The notes: generated by a model not told the origin, from the letters alone. A stretch of 64,000 nt of DNA from Caenorhabditis remanei (GCF_010183535.1 NC_071331.1:6076001-6140000), one strand, 5' to 3'; counted from the stretch's first letter, positions 35,642 to 46,720 are shown. Made by a program: numbers and translations.

Positions 35642-38600
35642 TAGGTAGTTTTTTTGTGTAATTAATTAGGATGAGTGAGTTTAACAGAAGTAGAAAGAGC
35701 AAAGAACGAGTGGGATCTTGAAATGTTCGGTCTGAAAGTGTAGAATTGTTTTACAGTTCTAGTTTCTATGCAACATTTTTAAGGTCTACTAGATAAGGTA
35801 GTCGTCGAACTTTTTGTGCTCCATTATTTCACTGCTTCAAATTGATTTCAGAAACTTCCAAGTTTCTTTAATAATAATAATTCGTAGAGCTTCAGGAGTT
35901 CACTACCAAATTTAAATTTTATTTTAGAGATCGTTAATTATATAAATTACATAATAAGACGTACATAATTTTTTCCTGAAAAAATTCGTTGCAAACTTTC
36001 CTTTCACCTCAGTGTTTTCTTCTGGTTCAAAACTACGGTACAAGCTTAGAGTATTTGAATAAAACCCTATGTACATCAAATAATTCACAGAATTGTTTTC
36101 CGAGAGTAATTGAAAGTGCTCATACACAATTCGTACTTAGTTTGTTATGGATTTCTTTTACTTTCCTACCCAAAACTTTCGCGTGCCTTTAATTTTATAT
36201 TTTGAGATTAATTCGGTTTTGATGCTCGTGTTCAAATCATTTTCGAATAAAATAAATCGACCATTCGACTAATGCTGTGTAATTCAAGTACCTCACTCTT
36301 GAAAATTTCGAGAATCAGAAAAAAACATTTGACTGATACATACTGTTTCGATTGTAACTTTAAGCCAGAAAAGTTCAGAACGAAATGATAGTAGAGGGCG
36401 ATCTGTTGAGCTTATTGTGTACTGTAAGTTGCTTTTATTGAATTGAATGGGCTGGCTACAATAACTGGAATTTTTGTGCTTGTGTAATTGGTACGGAAAA
36501 ATAAATTCTCCGAAATAGAAAAGATGCAACAGGGATTATAATTTTTTTCGTCTGAAGTTGGAGAAATTTTAGCAGTTTCAGTTTATAGGTAAGGTTTTAC
36601 AGTTCAAGTTTAAGACAATTGGAGTGTGCGGTTTATTTCTACCAAAAATTAGAAGTTTGAACTTGAGTTAGAATATTTTAATAGGAAATTCTCTAGCTTT
36701 GTCACTTTCTCTGGTTTTCGATTTTTCACTTTTTCGACATGATTTCTCAAGCTTACTGATTTTTTGGCAATGATAATTTGGGAATTTTCCATCTAACAAA
36801 AATTCAGTACCAATTTAGAAGAAAACGTGCCGTTTCAGACATTAACCATTTGCTTGTTCGTATTCTAGAAACCGATGACATCATTCGTGTTGCAAGGGTT
36901 TCTGGATATCAAAACGTTGCGGCAAATTCCCCTTCACCGTCCATTTTTTTTCTGATCCAACACTACAGTATCAACTTAAAGTACTTAAATATATTTGTGT
37001 CAGTATTTGTAAGTACATCAATTTACCGTCTCTTTTTCCGAAAGTAATCTGTACCAAGTCAAAGCTATTACTGTTTTCATACTAGAGTTTACTATGTTTT
37101 CTATACTCTCAATTGAATTTTGCACAATTTTTCTTGATGTCGTCCATTCTCTTACCTAGAATTTTGCTGTCCCTCTAATTTGATTTTTTTGAATTTACTT
37201 CATTTTTGGACTTTTTTCATACTGGAAGTATTTTAAAATACCAATAACTCAATAATTCACTGATGCTAGTCTGAATACGTACCATAAGTTTGCAAAGCCC
37301 AGACTGACAGTGACTGAAATATACTGTTCCAAACTTTAACTTTAAGACAGAGAAGTTCTGAACGAAATGATCCGTATTTCGACGACAATGGATAACTAAT
37401 GACATCTTTAGGGCAGAATTAAGTTTAAAAACTGAATTGTTTCTACAGTGTACTCCTAGAGTTTTCCCGTTTCAGCACATCCTTTTTTTGTTGTGTTGTG
37501 TTGTATAGCTGTTTCTAGTTGCGGAACCGTTAAGCCTTTTTCATTTCTGGGTTATCCCAAAGAACGCATACCAATTTTCCGTCTATCTAGAAACTGTGAT
37601 TTCTATAATTTACCTACTTATCACACCTCCCAATGCTTTCCTTTCTCTCCTGTTTGTGGGTTCCCTCTCCCTCGTAAAATTCTGTTTCAGAAATATCATT
37701 TTTCTCTCAATACAATTACCTTCCAATGCTCTTCGATTGATTCCTCCAAATTCGCTCCTCGACTGTGCCTAATTAAACACATACACACACATTTGTGGGA
37801 GTGTCTTGATGTTGAGGTTATATAACGATTTTTTTTGATTGGCAAAGATATTAATTAAAGAAAACGGTGAAGATAGGTCTTGATATTTTGAAGGTTTCGA
37901 AGCAAATAGAACTTCATTCTAACTGAATTGATCTTTAGAAAGTCTTATTGCGGTAGACTTTCAACTGTTTATTTTGTCAACATTTTAGACAAATAAATTC
38001 ATCCTGAAGAAACAGTATTTTTTCTCGGTTTTCGAAATATCGAATAAGTAGTTTACGCTTCTCGAAATGTTTGTACGTTTTTTTTTCTGGTGTCGGAACA
38101 ATTTTTAATGCTTCCTACAGTTCAAACGTGTTCAACAGCCGTCCGCGGGTTTTTGTTTAGGGTATTTGCAGAGTCAAAATTACATGGCGGGCCAGGGGGT
38201 TTCTAGACAGCTGAATTCATTTTTTGAGAAGACGTGCTGGATTTTTTTGACGGCCTACGACCCTGTTTTTGACAATGTAAAGTTTTTTACAGTTAAAATT
38301 TATTTAATGACATCTTCTGCTTGAGCGCAGTTTCAATTCGGTGATTCCTCATATCCGGAGACTATGATTTTTATATAACTGACAACAGACTGTTATAATT
38401 TCTGTGTACCCTTGTGAACCTTCTGAATCTGTAAATCTTGTTTTTTTTTCGTTAGAAGTATCCAAAGTTTTTCATGTTTCAGAATGTTAATGACTATAGG
38501 AATTTGCATTAAGGGACAATTCACATGACGGTTTCTTGACTTTAGTTATTTGCAATCGATGGACTCTTCAAAAAAAAATCTCTGAAAATTCTCTCACCTT

Positions 38601-38652
38601 CATTCTCTTCACCACCTGTACTCCCCAAATAATCAATTCTATTTTACTTTAG
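35642..38652. other. non-coding array with gamma copy 5 and delta copy 2
   Basis: Gamma copy 5 is at about 36,560-37,830 and delta copy 2 at 38,080-38,290. The sequence at 38,380-38,550 is the undisturbed version of the site that holds the two transposons at 9,014-11,302. No gene is supported. Confidence 0.55.
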
Positions 38653-38973
38653 CACAGTGTCAGTAAGAGGCGGTTCTGCAGGAGTGGCTCGTCGAGAATT
38701 CGGAGTGAGTTGTTTTTCCTGAAATCTCCTTTTTTTTATAAAATAAAAAACAACTGTATTCTCAATTTCTTCATCAAAGATTCCCCCAATCAGCAAAAAA
38801 ACACTAAATTCGAAACGGAAAAAGAAATATTTAAAAGTTGGAAAAAAACGTTAATTTGTTACGAGTTGACCTCAAACCAGATGTTCGATAGTGTCACTTG
38901 CCTGCTGGCGTCCAGCTGTGACAATGTGTCTTTTTGCTTATTTTTTTGCTATTTTTTTCAATTGGAAATATAA
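38653..38973 (+). pseudogene. zeta gene fragment, copy 2, intron acceptor lost
   Basis: Exon 38,653-38,704 (KRRFCRSGSSRIR) and its GTGAGT donor match 13,788-13,839. The following block has the segments KFETEKEIFKSWKKT and SVTCLLASSCDNV in an open frame, but the stretch holding the acceptor and the start of the next exon is deleted. Confidence 0.45.
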
Positions 38974-39041
38974 TAGGAACCAATGAATATAATATCAATT
39001 TTCACTTATAAATGGATATTTTGAAACAACCATATAAATGT

Positions 39042-39446
39042 TAAGCTTTCCATCCGGGCGGCGAAATGCCCGCCCGACCCGCCCTAAGGCGGCCCTACCG
39101 CCTCTCTTTTCTTTGCGTGACCCTCTCCTTTCTTCACCCCCCTCTCCCCTCTCTCCCTTCAAGCGAAGGCTTGGCCTAGTGGTTAACAACCTTGTTTTTG
39201 AATCTGCTCCTCCCGAGTTCGAACTTTTTTGCTGCAAACTTTTTTGTTTTCTTTTTTTTTAAATTAGGAAGACAGTGCTATAGGTTTTTTTGACAAACTA
39301 CGATTGAAACTGTGCAAAAAATAAATTAAAGAGACAAATTTTGTCACGCCAGTCTACCCTGGGGCGGGCTAGGGCGGGCACGGGCGGGTCGCCGCCCGGG
39401 CGGGCGAGGGCCGCCCGCAGAAACGCCCGTCCGGATGGAAAGCCTA
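39042..39446. mobile_element. hAT-like GC-rich MITE carrying a tRNA-like module
   Basis: The ends are TA(A/G)GCTTTCCATCCGG inverted repeats, flanked by the perfect 8-bp duplication ATAAATGT (39,034-39,041 and 39,447-39,454). The related sequence near 59,930 (ATATAAATGCACGG) is empty. GC-rich stems (GGGCGGGC) near both ends contrast with the AT-rich surroundings. A partly deleted relative is at 18,035-18,323. Confidence 0.87.
39172..39230 (+). ncRNA. tRNA-Gln(UUG)-like module inside the MITE, copy 2
   Basis: Box A TGGCCTAGTGG (39,172-39,182) is followed by GTTAACAACC, TTTTTGAATCTGC and CCCGAGTTCGAAC, ending in six T (39,225-39,230). Order and spacing match the D arm, UUG anticodon arm and T arm of eukaryotic tRNA-Gln. 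There is no acceptor stem, so it is not a working tRNA. It could still serve as a Pol III promoter and terminator. Confidence 0.6.
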
Positions 39447-39454
39447 ATAAATGT

Positions 39455-40904
39455 ACGGTTTCGAATAGTACTGAAAGTGGGCGGGGACATCAAGTTACTA
39501 TTATATAAACACCGGAGAATGACGAGGAATCTAAACTCAATTCTCACGAAACTTTGGAAATCGTTTCTCCATTTGTTTCTTTTAAAAGTATTACGGTACC
39601 CCAACGAGAAGTTGCTAATTGGAAGATAGACCTCAAAATATTGGGATTCTCCATTTGAGCTCTAGATTTTACATAGGTTATCCACGTTTTCAGTAATGAG
39701 AATGCGCAAACACTTAATGTCAAGAAAGTTTATTTTGACAATAGTTTTGATAGAAAACGTTTTTGAAATTAATAACACCGTCAATGAAGCCGGTATGATC
39801 AATAACTCAGTTTATTTGAAATTTCTCAAAGTTATAGACTTGTAACAGTTGAAAAATCTTATAATACTTTAAACTGTAGTCTTGACTGTTTTTGGTTTTC
39901 TTTTTTGCCTATTTGGGCATATACAAACTTTAGGAAACTAATTTTCACTCAATTCCAAGTAATCTGGAACAGAAAGTTTTAGCAGAGTATTTGAGATTAT
40001 ATTTTGAAAAGTACGATCAAGATACCTTTGTTTTCTTATCAAGAGTTTCAGTTGTAGCGGGTGGTTATGAAACCAGTAAAATTTTTATACTAGCGTACAA
40101 ATTTCCCCAGATTTAAAAATTTCAGTTTTGAAAAAAATCCCTTCCCGAAAATGCACATCTCTAAAATTTGGATCGAAATTCATTTTCACTGTTTCGTCAA
40201 GTTTTGAATTTTTACTCACGCTATAGTATTCACTAACGTTCCGAATTGTTTTTTGAAAACACATCGTTTCCTCATTTCTCTATGAACTGAAGCTGAAATA
40301 ACTCGATAGAATCAAAACGTACATATTCATCAAAAATACTAATAATTAGTTTCATCGTGATCGCTTTATATACTTTGGAAGACTCATTTTAACCCAATTC
40401 CTAGTAATGTGGAACAGAAAAAGTTTCAGTTTCGGTGGGTCTTGATTATTAAGCATATACGTTGTCGATACTTTTGAATTGCTAAACTCTATTGATATCA
40501 TAATTTTCCGAAAACACTTTTCCTCAAAAGTCCGACACTACCTTCTTTATCACTGGTTTAACAAGTTTTGAATTCATCGGTTCAAATGTGGCAATAATCA
40601 CTTTATCCCTGTCAGATCTGAACCACCAACCGCACAGATTTGTTTTTAAAACATTGTCTGTTTATTTTGTGTTTTCGAAAATTATTTTTAAAAAACCTAC
40701 CTGGTCATAACACTCTCGTCAAAAAGCATATGAATGTTTTTTTATGGAATGCATAATGCAATATTTTTCCATTCACTTAATTCTAAGTAATATGAAACAG
40801 AACATTTATTCGAATTCACCGAATTTTTTCTTGAGATGAATCAATTAGATTATCTTATCAAGAGTTTCAGTTTCAGTGGGCCATGATTATGAAGCCAGTG
40901 CAAT
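39455..40904. other. non-coding sequence with local direct repeats
   Basis: A block around 40,060-40,135 (ACCAGTAAAATTTTTATAC, then CCCAGATTTAAAAATTTCAG) recurs at about 46,520-46,570, on the far side of the retroelement region. A more diverged version of the GAGTTTCAGTT motif lies at 40,860. No gene is seen. Confidence 0.5.
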
Positions 40905-41870
40905 GTGAAACGCATGGTTGTCCTTAGGGGTGCTCGCTCAACACTAAGATCCTCAAGACCAATGGCGAGCCTGGGGCGCAATAGTGGTAATTACCGGCTT
41001 TGGCCGGGCCACCAGTTGCTGGGGAGCTTATTTTGTGAGGGGCCATTAAAGTGTTTCGCTCAGAGAGCAGTCACAACTCGGGTATGGTCAAGCAAGGTAC
41101 AGTTATTTCTCTACAGTACTGATTTTAGTACCGAATCATCCGCACATCCCACTGGTTTGCGTGGTTGCAGGGCGATGATCTGTAGAGAGCTGTTACCAAG
41201 CCAGCCTCAACATCTTCCATAAATTTCTCCATTCCCAGGGTTCCTCTTAGCCAGGGCTGTCGGATATAAAGATCTACTAGCGTCTGGCCGAGTTACCCGC
41301 CGGGTGCCTCGCGGCCTTCCCGTCCGTCATCGACTTTGCAGTCTCAAGAAGGGGGAGCCTGTCCCAACCCATCGTATCAATGATTTTCCTATCTTTGCTC
41401 ATCTCCTCTTGTGCTTGATTTGCGCACTTTACGGATCAGATCCAGTGGAATAATCTTGATGGGGACTCATATTGTCGGGACAGTATGATGGCGACTTTGC
41501 CTTGTACTCTAGCGCATCCGGTGTGCGAAGTTTCATTCCTACTTCGTGACAGACACCGGACTATACAGCACTGGAGTACACGTCCTTTGTGGCTTCTAGC
41601 CCACGGTTTTCGTTTTGCTTTGTGTATTTCCGGGCATGAAAACAGAAATGTCTCCAAGAGAATTCCAGAAATTCACATCGCTACTTTGACCTTTTCCCCG
41701 CAGCTAGTACGTTGATTTTCGAATACGGAACATGTTCAGATCAAGTGTGGGTAAGGTTTAATTACGCTGAACAGTTCCACCTGGTATTGCCAGCCTTCAG
41801 CAAGCCGTCACTTCAACGAGGTTGGTTTGGACACGTTTCGGATCAAGCAAGTTCTTCTGACATACTAGGT
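40905..41870. other. GC-richer block, possible retroelement UTR
   Basis: The base composition is clearly richer in G and C than the flanks, with few A/T runs, and no long frame on either strand. It lies downstream, in the minus-strand sense, of the retrotransposon ORF. It could be the 3' UTR or leader of that element or the remnant of another one. Neither inverted ends nor a poly-A tail is obvious. Confidence 0.35.
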
Positions 41871-42398
41871 TAAACGAAAATCGAAATTACTCATGAAACT
41901 TTTCTCTTTTTTTCCCATTTCATTTTCATTTCATTCCACCACGTGAAGATTTGTCTTTTTCACCTTCATTTTCTGGTATGAGGACGGAATTATCCCCAAT
42001 ACTAACCAAGAAAAGTCAGATTATTCAAAACTCCTCTTTCCTACCACGCGGCAGTCATATCCGATAGCAAGATGTCTTATCTGTTGTCGCCGATAATCGG
42101 TAAGACTGTTTCTGCACTTTTTCTCCTTTTTTCAGTACTTTTTCTCGCCTATCGGAAGATTTCGGCGCTTTTATTTCCCGTTTCGTTCATAATCTAAGTC
42201 TACCAAATTTGTGTATGGAGCTGATTTGGACTCCAAGAGAAACACATATTTTGTTACTCCGATTAATCGATATTTTCGGGTTTTTTTTCCTTTCTCCGTT
42301 TTTAGTGAATGAAGCTGAAGGCTTCGCGTAAAATTCACTGTTTTTTTGGAGTTTTCAAACGAAATGTAGCAGGATTTCTTCTTATTTTCTATTCCTTT
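41871..42398. other. no clear feature
   Basis: A 136-codon minus-strand frame (42,171-42,581) runs partly into the direct repeat. Its C-terminal half (SAPYTNLVDLDYERNGK) reads like protein, but nothing else supports it. Confidence 0.25.
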
Positions 42399-42613
42399 TA
42401 CATTACAAACACCTTGTGTATTGATTTTTCGTGTTTGGAATCTGAAATGATTCCAATGATGTACTAGAAATCGTGAAGACAAACAAAATTCCGTAGCGAA
42501 TTTTGCGATTGTTTTCATACACAACCAGGTGTTTTCCAGTGAAAACATTTGCAGTATCGATCGCCGAATCGATAGCATCACACGTTTTTCCTTTTCGTGC
42601 TTTTGTTTTCACT
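42399..42613. repeat. 215-bp direct repeat, left copy
   Basis: Almost identical to 43,897-44,110 in the same orientation. Both run from TACATTACAAACACC to GTTTTCACT. Read on the minus strand, both encode a frame starting MKTKARK, with DAIDSAIDTANVF. The pair brackets the spliced gene at 42,790-43,830. Confidence 0.85.
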
Positions 42614-42789
42614 CGTTCTGCTGTCTACCCTTTTTGTTTTCTTTGATTTCTTTGCTTTATTTAAACCATAAGACTTCTCACATCAAATAGGGGAGACACA
42701 CAAGTGGGAGCGGGAGAAAAGATACGCGATTGAGACAAATAACAGTTTAGAATGGAAGAGCAGACTTTAAGCATTCATCATTCAAGAAA

Positions 42790-43830
42790 TTACTTAATTT
42801 CCGGGGTTTGGTTGTCACTAATCTTGCTTTTTCCGCTGGCCTCCTTGGCTTCTTTTGCGAATTCCGCTCGGATCTCCGATATTGCGATTTCAGTGGCCTT
42901 CTCTGATTTTCCCACTTTGAATTCGCCGTCGGCGAAGACTTTTTCCACATCTTCAGTGGTGTCCGGTTCCAGTATAACGACTTTTTTGGCGTTGGTGTTG
43001 GATACTAGGGAGACTGCTTCCTTCGCATGACTCAACTGCTTAGTGGCTACCTGAACAATCATTTGGGTTCTCGTTTCTTTTTAAAATCGATACCATACCC
43101 ATATAATCGTCTTCGTGCGTCCGAGCAATTTCTGGACTTGTTCATTCTTTTTATCTTTCACCAACTTGACCGGCACTTGAATTACTCGTTTATCCGACGG
43201 ATCCACCACGGGTTTTCGCGATGGCGTCACCACCAGATCGAGTCCTTTCCAAGTATTCCACGAACCGAAATTTTTCTCTTCTTGTTTCGGTTTCATCGGT
43301 TGCTTCGGATTCTCTTTTCCGGTAGCTGACTTTGCCTTTTTGTTCGGCGGCGCCGATGGGATTTGGACAGGAGATGTGGCTCCTCTTTTCGGGATCGGAC
43401 CCATCTTGCTCACAGAGAAAGCGGATAGTTTGCCATCCCTTTGTAATCCCAGAAGAATCGATGAGAGCGCTTCTTCCGCGTTGGCGATCGCCCTTCTTCC
43501 AGCAGTGCCCACGTATTTCTCTGCATCCTTGATAATGATATCAAGCAGTTTTTCGGACACGTTCTTTGGGGAGGACATTCTGAAATTTCGGTCTCTCTTT
43601 TTATGCCAAATTCCATAGAATGAAGAGTAATTTCCGTTTCTTTTAAGAAATTCTCTTTTTGGGACAGAATCATACCTTATTTGCGATATCGATTCCTCCA
43701 GCAGTGATAGTGAATGTGACGAAATAGAGTGAGAATGGCGGCCAGGCCGGCCACCTTCTTCATTTTCTCTGCCACCTCTGTCTGCTTCTCTGCGTCTCTC
43801 GAGATCGCATTGTCTCCGCTTCCCTGCCAT
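42790..43830 (-). CDS. three-exon gene of unknown function (298 aa)
   Basis: Exon 1 is 43,830-43,676, exon 2 43,579-43,099 and exon 3 43,050-42,790. Donors are GTATGA and GTATGG, acceptors TTTCAG and GTTCAG, and the introns are 95 and 48 nt. All phases match, giving 298 residues from MAGKRRQCDLERRRE to a TAA. A shorter start, MSSPKNVSEKLL at 43,578, is possible. The N-terminus is basic, followed by a likely helical segment (EKLLDIIIKDAEKYVG), a Lys/Pro-rich linker, and an Ala/Glu-rich helical C-terminus. No known domain is recognised. It lies between direct repeats next to a retrotransposon, so it could be a host gene or an ORF1-like protein of the element. Confidence 0.55.
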
Positions 43831-43896
43831 TCTCAGTGGTTTTGGAGTTTTATTTTTGGTTTGTATTAGAAAGTACCCGGAATTCCATCTTTCTTA

Positions 43897-44110
43897 TACA
43901 TTACAAACACCTTGTGTATTGATTTTTCGTGTTTGGAATCTGAAGTGATTCCAATGATGTACTAAAATCGTGAAGACAAACAAAATTCCGTAGCGAATTT
44001 TGCGATTGTTTTCATACACAACCAGGTGTTTTCCAGTGAAAACATTTGCAGTATCGATCGCCGAATCGATAGCATCACACGTTTTTTCTTTTCGTGCTTT
44101 TGTTTTCACT
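43897..44110. repeat. 215-bp direct repeat, right copy
   Basis: Partner of 42,399-42,613, about 1.5 kb away, differing at only a few positions. It begins shortly after the stop codon of the retrotransposon ORF in the minus-strand sense, so it may be part of that element's 3' region, duplicated together with the intervening gene. Confidence 0.85.
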
Positions 44111-44216
44111 GGTTAGCCGATCAGTACAAGCTCAATCCGTCAATCAGTCTCATTTTCAGTCCGTTTCCAGTTCCCGTTTTCCGCCAGATCTTTTGGCTTG
44201 TGGTCTCTTCCGCCGA

Positions 44217-46034
44217 CTAATTCTTGGCGGGTTTCGGAGGCTTGCGCCTCTTCCTCCTCTTCCAAGAGTTGCCTGGTGGCTTATCAAGACCGAATTTCAT
44301 CGGGATACTCTGGTAACGATCACCTTTAATGTGCCTCCAGTAAATATTTTTACTGTATTCGGCAGTTGCCGCGCACAGCTTGGGGATCCACTCATTGATC
44401 GTTTTTCGATCGATTCCCAGCTGCACTAGACTATTTGTTGTTGGTTTCCACCACGTTCCCAGTGATCCAACAACAATCGGCAAGACTGTGACTTTAATAC
44501 CTCGTGCTTCGAGATATTTGTACGCTTTTGTGTACTTTTCGACTTTATGGTCCCATGCTCTCTGCATGCCTTTGAGACCACACTCGTACGGACATGTTAC
44601 GTCTGCCAGAATGATTTCTTTACCATCTGGACTTCTCAACATAATGTCCGGTCTTTTCACACTGGGTCCAGCAATCACTGAGTCGTCTACCAACTTCCAG
44701 TTTCTCTTCGAACCCTTCTTAATGAGTTCACTCACTTTGTTGTGTACTGCATTATGTCTTTCGGTTATCAATCCGGACTTATTATACGTGCAGACCTGCA
44801 GGATGTGCATTTGCGTCTCTTTTTCCTTCACACATCTCCTGCACTGCTTCGTACTTGTTGCATCCCATGTGTTAGCATTACACACAAGCAAGTTCAATCG
44901 AGCTTTGTGGACTATTTTGTGAGCGGAGAAGCTCATTTGTCCTCCATTTCTCACGAAACTATTGCTCTGAGGGTGTTGAAGTACCACTTGAACGACTTGA
45001 CTTTTCACTGGTTTCTGCGTGATAAACCTGTGTAAGATTCCCGTGTTCGCCTCTTTTTTCAGCAATAGTTGCAGTTTTTTCACATGACTTTCTGTGTAAA
45101 CTGCTTCAGGTCCATCTTCGATGGCCTGTACCAAAATTGCTAGCTTTCCCTCATGCTCAACAATTTTGATTTTATGCAGCGGGGCATCTTTGATGCTCGA
45201 TAATCCTCTGCACACTTCACGTATTCTGGTGAAAGTTGTGTAGCCGAAATTCTTTTTCTTCGACGGAGTCTCATTGCTGAGATAAGCAGCCATGTCACTC
45301 AAGGTGACATCCTGTCTACCCGTTTCTGCTACTACAACTTCTTTCAGATAGTCCGAATACAGTTTCTTTATGTATTCGTCATCCGACCAGAGTTTCTTCA
45401 TTGTTGAAACGAGATACGTGATCAACGCGGTGATTTTTGGGCACGCAACACCCAATCCACCTTTTGAAATCGGCAATTGACAGTATTCGACAGGAGATCC
45501 CGAATGGGGTATCTCATGTATTGATTTTACCGCTTTCATTGTTTCACCGGCAAAGTATTTCAACTCTGTCAGTTTTGGTATCGAATTCCCATACATGTAC
45601 GTCATTTTCGGTAGCATGAAGGATTTGATACAGTCTAGTTTCTGTGGTAGTGTGAGTTCCTCATCTCTCACTAACAACTCAAACTCTTTAACGACCGATT
45701 CGATCAAGTCCATTTCGGAAGTTCTCGTCTCGACACCCGTTTGAATGCCCAAGTATTTGTAGGTGTCCGAACAAGCCATGTTCCGGATCGGTACACCTTT
45801 CAGGTTTATAACTGCGGCCGCATTCACCTTTCCTTTCTCAAGAACCAAACTGGCACACTTTGCCGGTTTGAAGATCAGGTTCAGTGGGGTGCAATCTCTG
45901 TCCAACTTTGTCAATTCACGCTGTAATTGATCTTGGGAATCAGAGAGTATCGCCATGTCATCAGCAAATGCAAGAACTTTTATTTTTGTGTTCAAACATT
46001 TGTGACCTGCTGCTGTGTCAAGGTGTCTTCTTAC
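44217..46034 (-). pseudogene. R2/NeSL-type non-LTR retrotransposon, 5'-truncated ORF
   Basis: The frame runs uninterrupted from the SL1 junction at 46,034 to a stop at 44,217, about 605 codons. Near its start is AFADDMAIL, the catalytic reverse-transcriptase motif, followed by PAKCASLVLEKG and DTYKYLG (thumb region). About 400 residues in is a CCHC knuckle (CRRC, then H and C), then RPDIML and ILADVTCPYE, the restriction-like endonuclease of R2/NeSL-class elements, and a Lys/Arg/Pro-rich C-terminus. The N-terminal half, including the fingers and first catalytic Asp, is absent, so the enzyme is dead. The absence of stops suggests a recent insertion. Confidence 0.88.
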
Positions 46035-46056
46035 CTCAAACTTGGGTAATTAAACC
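46035..46056 (-). other. perfect SL1 spliced-leader sequence
   Basis: On the minus strand these 22 bases are identical to the nematode SL1 exon (GGTTTAATTACCCAAG then TTTGAG), followed by GTAAG. The next bases are retrotransposon coding sequence, not the rest of the SL1 RNA. The upstream DNA is AT-rich (TATTATTAAATAAA). It is either the broken target SL1 gene of the retrotransposon or the 5' end of a trans-spliced transcript that was reverse-transcribed. Confidence 0.85.
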
Positions 46057-46107
46057 TTTATTTAATAATATAATAAAGAAAAAGAGATTAAGAATATATA
46101 ATAGAAA

Positions 46108-46127
46108 GAAACTTCTTGTGAAGCTTC
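46108..46127. promoter_or_regulatory. heat-shock-element-like pair
   Basis: GAAACTTC and GAAGCTTC (GAAnnTTC twice) lie 4 bp apart, about 50-70 bp upstream of the SL1 start in the minus-strand sense. Confidence 0.35.
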
Positions 46128-46177
46128 AATTGGGGTGAGGAAGGATTACAAAATTAGAAAAGAACTTCCTAGAAAGT

Positions 46178-46185
46178 TTCTAGAA
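46178..46185. promoter_or_regulatory. HSE core TTCTAGAA
   Basis: The palindrome TTCTAGAA is the preferred HSF-1 core in Caenorhabditis. It is embedded in a region with several further GAA/TTC units (46,162-46,185). Confidence 0.4.
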
Positions 46186-46252
46186 TGTGAGGAGGAAAAC
46201 AGAAGGGGAAAAATCTAGAAAATGAAAGAAATGAAAAACTGGAAGAAAAGAA

Positions 46253-46272
46253 AGAAGCTTCTGGGAGCTTCT
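46253..46272. promoter_or_regulatory. four-unit heat-shock element
   Basis: AGAAGCTTCTGGGAGCTTCT reads GAA-nn-TTC-nn-GGA-nn-TTC, four HSF pentamer units in exact phase with one mismatch. It is the strongest HSE-like site in the window and lies about 200 bp from the SL1 sequence. Confidence 0.5.
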
Positions 46273-46720
46273 ATCAAGAATGAGGGATAGAAATGAAGAC
46301 TGTCTCGCGCCGGCCCGTGGGGCGGAGCCAGACTGTTTTCTGGTGAGAGACAATGATCTAGAGAAAAAGCAATAGAGGGAAAAACCATTTGGAAGGTGAG
46401 ACATGTGGAATGTGTCATGTTGCGGGGGAGGAGAGGGTGCCCTTTGGGTCCGTCTCCCATCCCACCTCATGACGTCATTGATAATAAAGAAAGGAAAGTA
46501 CGGATCGAGTACACAATGTTTATACCAGTGGACTAATTTACCCAGATTTAAAAATTTCAGTTTTGAAAAATATATAAAAAATTAGTGAGGATTTTTTGAA
46601 AGTCCCACAATAGAATTTTGTAACCGTAGTTTTTTTTCGCAAGCTCTTTTTGTGACTTAAAAAAACAAAAATACCGAGTTTCGAAAATTCTTTCCGTCGG
46701 ATTATTCGTACTACTTTCAG
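46273..46720. other. GC-richer stretch, then AT-rich lead-in
   Basis: The part 46,290-46,470 is richer in G and C and has a 96-codon minus-strand frame without family resemblance. The part 46,520-46,570 repeats 40,083-40,131. No gene is called. Confidence 0.4.

Noticed and set aside
41752..41762. GGTTTAATTAC, the first 11 bases of SL1, on the plus strand
   Set aside because: Eleven AT-rich bases can occur by chance, and the next bases do not follow SL1 or an SL RNA.
43027..43618. Plus-strand frames over the three-exon gene
   Set aside because: They are shadows of a minus-strand gene that has phase-consistent introns.
44380..44922. 180-codon plus-strand frame opposite the retrotransposon
   Set aside because: It is antisense to a clear reverse-transcriptase/endonuclease frame and shows no family features.
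46468..46477. ATGACGTCAT, a CRE-like site
   Set aside because: A single palindromic word with no neighbouring supporting sites or gene start.
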